From Goniomonas avonlea (lineage: Eukaryota; Cryptophyceae; Goniomonadida; Goniomonadaceae): 10,131 bases of DNA. Below are positions 7,761 to 10,131 of the stretch, one piece after another. Within the stretch, counting starts at the first letter, position 1. Each line of letters begins with the position of its first letter. The stretch covers positions 1-10,131 of the forward strand of contig QUTJ01031161.1 of the NCBI GenBank assembly GCA_003573635.1. Reading direction: 5' to 3'. The notes beneath the pieces are model-generated. The model saw nothing but the letters and a program-made list of their open reading frames with translations. It made no database searches and was not told the DNA's origin. The position numbers were made by a program, and so were the translations under genes.

Positions 7761-8273
7761 GCTTGACAGTAAATTCAAAGTGTGAGTGAGTGCGGTCTGT
7801 TGTCACATGCCCCAAGCTTTGAGAGATGTTGGTCATAAATTGGAGAAAAGGTCAACCAGGTAGATCTGCCTAGGAGCAACAAAGAAGAGCGAGAGAGAGA
7901 GAGCGAGAGAGAGAATTCAAGCCGTTCAGGAACCGCTGAGAAGGAGAAAGGGGGGCTCAAGTGGCGTCATGTATACCGCGTCTGGATCTTGGAGTGGGCT
8001 CACGGTCTGGCTGCGTCTAACCCATAGTGAGAGAGTGTGTGTCACCGTCGGACGGAACCCGCGTCGGGTCTGGCTACGGCCCCCTCGTCTTCGGGCCTTG
8101 CCAAGAACAAGCGAGTCGCCAGCCGGGTAACGCTGCCGCTGACTCCGAGGGGAGCACCCTTGGCCCGATCAATTCTGTGTACTATCAAACATATAAAGCA
8201 ATGCGAGAACAATTCAAACAGGCGAGGCACACATTGCTTGAGTTGTATTAGACTTACATGATCCAAACAGTTT
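7761..8273. other. Gap between convergent genes with a doubtful small ORF
   Basis: This holds the 3' UTR of the dioxygenase, a GA microsatellite, and a GC-richer stretch around 8030-8160. A plus-strand frame at 8027-8251, about 74 codons, starts only with GTG after a stop at 8018. It contains YKAMREQFKQARHTLLELY at its end and could be a terminal exon entered at the AG of CCCATAG. I found no partner exon. It stops 22 nt before the end of the convergent SUMO-like gene. Confidence 0.3.
7885..7914. repeat. GA microsatellite tract
   Basis: An imperfect (GA)n run with GAGC interruptions in the dioxygenase 3' flank. It is the complement of the CT tracts at 5405 and 5669, and has the same unit and interruption style. 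Confidence 0.85.
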
Positions 8274-8806
8274 CTACTTCATCATGGCTAAGCGCAGGGA
8301 TTCAACGACGAGAACAGTGCACAGTCCGAAGAGGAACAAAGCGAGCAATACTCTGTCAAAGCGCAGAACTCGACGGAGAAGTAACGGGCCAAATTTCGGT
8401 GACTTAGCCATTTGCTCAAGTACATCGTAAGTGTCGATCAAGCTATCGTCATTGTGGCACGCCATGATGTCATCTCCGTGGACATATCTGCCCTCGATGC
8501 GGTAAAACCAGGAGCACCACGTCGGGAAAAGCTTGTTCCATTGCCTGGATCAAGCAGAACAGTAAACCAAAGGTTGTTTTTTTATCCTCGCACCTATGCA
8601 CTTCGCGAAAGCGATTCCCCGGCGCCTGGCGAAACTCTGGGTCACGACTGAAAGACCACCATGCCATGAGTTGTTCCCCGTCCATCTTCAGCTTGATATA
8701 GACCCTGCACGCACGTTACAAAATCAGCCGTGAGGCCTGCCATCCCTTCCCACCTTTCAGCATGCTGCATCTGGGGGTGAGGGAGCCCTTCTTGGGGCTC
8801 GGCCAT
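8274..8806 (-). CDS. Tail-anchored protein with a SUMO-like beta-grasp domain
   Basis: On the minus strand the exons are 8806-8754, 8704-8594 and 8544-8274. Two 49-nt introns, both phase 2, give one frame of 144 residues. Residues 19-100 fit a ubiquitin/SUMO-type beta-grasp. A first strand VYIKLKMDGE and a second strand LMAWWSFS are followed by a helix at about 47-61. Next comes a strand through FYRIEGRYV (68-76), resembling the SUMO F-x-(F/Y)-(E/D)-G-x-x-(I/V) element. The domain closes with NDDSLIDTYDVLEQ, which matches the SUMO/Rad60-SLD ending M-E-x-x-D-x-I-(D/E)-x-x-x-E-Q. There is no di-glycine, so it is not a conjugated modifier. Residues 119-136 (VLLALFLFGLCTVLVV) form one hydrophobic helix near the C-terminus, preceded by Arg-rich LLRRVLRFDR. 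This implies a cytosolic domain anchored by its tail in the ER, outer mitochondrial or similar membrane. It is divergent from the HAD gene. The exon chain is strong; the fold is an inference. Confidence 0.8.
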
Positions 8807-8969
8807 GGTCCCCACTTCTTCGTTAACTTCTTAAGTAGCCCCTATTAATTCCAGTGAGATTACTGATCAGTCGTGATCAGATAGCGTCCTCGAGTTCGAA
8901 TACAAAATTGCTTGCGTTAGATATCTTTGATTGAAGTGCCGAACCGTGAGCTGCGGACCTGCGGTGAGC
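8807..8969. promoter_or_regulatory. Divergent promoter gap with an inverted repeat at 8863-8880
   Basis: These 163 nt separate the start codons of the SUMO-like and HAD genes. CTGATCA (8863-8869) and TGATCAG (8874-8880) form a perfect 7-nt inverted repeat around GTCG, a good candidate for a dimeric transcription-factor site. GCCCCTATTA at 8838-8847 resembles the GGGCCTATTA element upstream of 6847. No TATA box is clear. Confidence 0.5.
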
Positions 8970-10131
8970 ATGTCCACGCAGGTCCTCATTTCCCGGCGTG
9001 GCAACACGCATGGATCATTCCCTGAGCGAGAGAACCAGCCTACGTTTGTTACAGACGCACTAGGGGCAGGGTTTCACGTCGCGGTTGATGTGTGGTTTGA
9101 AGGAGGTAGCTGGTTCCTCGGCAACGACGGACCTCGCTATCCAGTGGAGCTCTCATTTCTTCTTGACCGAAGAATCTGGTGCAGAGCAAGGACTCCGGAG
9201 ACGATGGCACAACTATGCCTCAACCGATCTGTCCATTTTTTTTGGCATGAAAGCAACGCGGGTCTTACTCTGACATCGCACTGCACGTTGTGGGTATTTC
9301 CAGGATTCACTCCTCCTCCAAAAGGACAATTGTGTGTTGTGGAAGCTGAAAGTTCGCGGTCAGATAGCATAGTTGGAGATGTTTTTGCTGTGTGCACAGA
9401 CGATATTGCGTTATTTGCCTTGAAGACTCGCGCTCAGCGCCAAATCTCTATTCGTCGCCGGGACACTCATGTACAACTGGTGGTGTTCGATCTCGATGGT
9501 GTATTAGTAGAGTCCAAGGACCTGCACTACAATGCGCTCAACTTGGTATGCTGTTGCTGTGACTGTGAGATGGTGCTTGTTGTAACACGGGTTCAGGCTC
9601 TTGCAGAGGTCAGCGCCAAGTTCATCATCAATCGAACAGAGCACGAGGAAACTTATGACGGACTTTCCACGAAACAGAAATTGAATATGCTAGTTAACGT
9701 CAAAGGACTGCCAGAGGAGAAGAAAGAAGGAATTTTCATTCGCAAGCAAGAAATCACATTGCAGGTCAGCATATGGGTGATCCACCACAAACTAATCCTC
9801 CCTTTAGCTCATGAAGACCGACGTTAAGGCGGATCGTCGAATCCAAGGAGTCATCGCCGCTGTCAAGGCGCTCGGTTTTCCAATCGCGGTGGCTTCCAAT
9901 TGCATCAAGGTCGGGTCACCTATGACCGTGCATAAAGCCCCTATAAACCTCCATAACAGGACTCAGTCACAATGCTGCTCACCAATCTGGGCCTGTTGCC
10001 TCTTATCGATCGATATTTGAGCAATGAGGACGTCTCCACCCCGAAACCTTCTCCTGAAATCTACCTGCGGGTCTGCGAGATGTTCGGCCAACCACCAGAC
10101 AAGGTGATCGCTGCTCCTGTGTGGCTGTGTC
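8970..10131 (+). CDS. GDPD-like module fused to a HAD subfamily IA hydrolase, 3' truncated
   Basis: Exons are 8970-9545, 9597-9764, 9808-9909 and 9960 to about 10103 or beyond. Introns of 51, 43 and 50 nt are all phase 0, and about 330 residues are visible before the window edge. Residues about 27-155 resemble a compact module I recall from bacterial polysaccharide loci: GAGFHVAVDVWFEGGSWFLG, then RRIWCRARTPETM, then HFFWH and LTLTSHCTLWVFPG. Its E/D-V...HD pattern resembles glycerophosphodiester phosphodiesterases. In this copy the usual LGHD reads LGND and WCHAKN reads WCRART, so histidines are missing. Residues 170 onward are a HAD phosphatase: VVFDLDGVLVES with nucleophile D174 and D176, motif II S278 in AVASNC, motif III K311 in STPKPSPEIY. 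Motif IV lies beyond the edge; a GT at 10104 is a possible donor. It may act on a phosphorylated sugar, but the substrate is unknown. The start is the first in-frame ATG. Confidence 0.82.

Noticed and set aside
8886-8905. tRNA T-loop-like GTTCGAATA
   Set aside because: No acceptor stem, anticodon arm or D arm could be found around it.

Overview
The window is nuclear DNA from a unicellular eukaryote, probably an alga or other protist with a compact genome. The evidence is a set of genes interrupted by many very short GT-AG introns. Eighteen introns in the six better-supported genes run from 43 to 125 nt, mostly 43-66. Base composition is moderate, gene spacing is tight, and GA/CT microsatellites lie between genes. 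I cannot name the lineage; nothing seen is diagnostic of one.

Layout, left to right. 1-246 is non-coding and holds an inverted repeat. 247-2071 (+) is a five-exon gene for a 502-residue protein I do not recognise. 2231-2857 (-) is a four-exon C1D/Rrp47-type exosome cofactor, convergent with the first gene. It shares a 176-nt divergent promoter gap with 3034-4286 (+), a six-exon aquaporin with a long cytosolic N-terminus and an altered second NPA box. 4287-6846 is a poorly resolved stretch. It contains a two-copy tandem repeat (4411-4856), CT microsatellites, and two tentative minus-strand spliced genes (4793-5113 and 5640-6264). 6847-7760 (+) is a two-exon MBL-fold persulfide dioxygenase of bacterial type. 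8274-8806 (-) is a three-exon gene for a 144-residue protein that appears to combine a SUMO-like beta-grasp domain with a C-terminal membrane anchor. It is divergent from 8970-10131+ (+), a partial gene fusing a GDPD-like module, known to me mainly from bacterial surface-carbohydrate loci, to a HAD subfamily IA phosphatase domain.

The genes do not form an obvious pathway; this looks like an ordinary chromosomal arrangement of unrelated genes, two pairs of them head to head. Most single-frame open reading frames give only fragments of the products. The C1D, aquaporin, SUMO-like and HAD proteins appear only when exons are joined at phase-consistent splice sites. All gene models come from reading splice signals and reading-frame phase by eye, without transcript data or database search.
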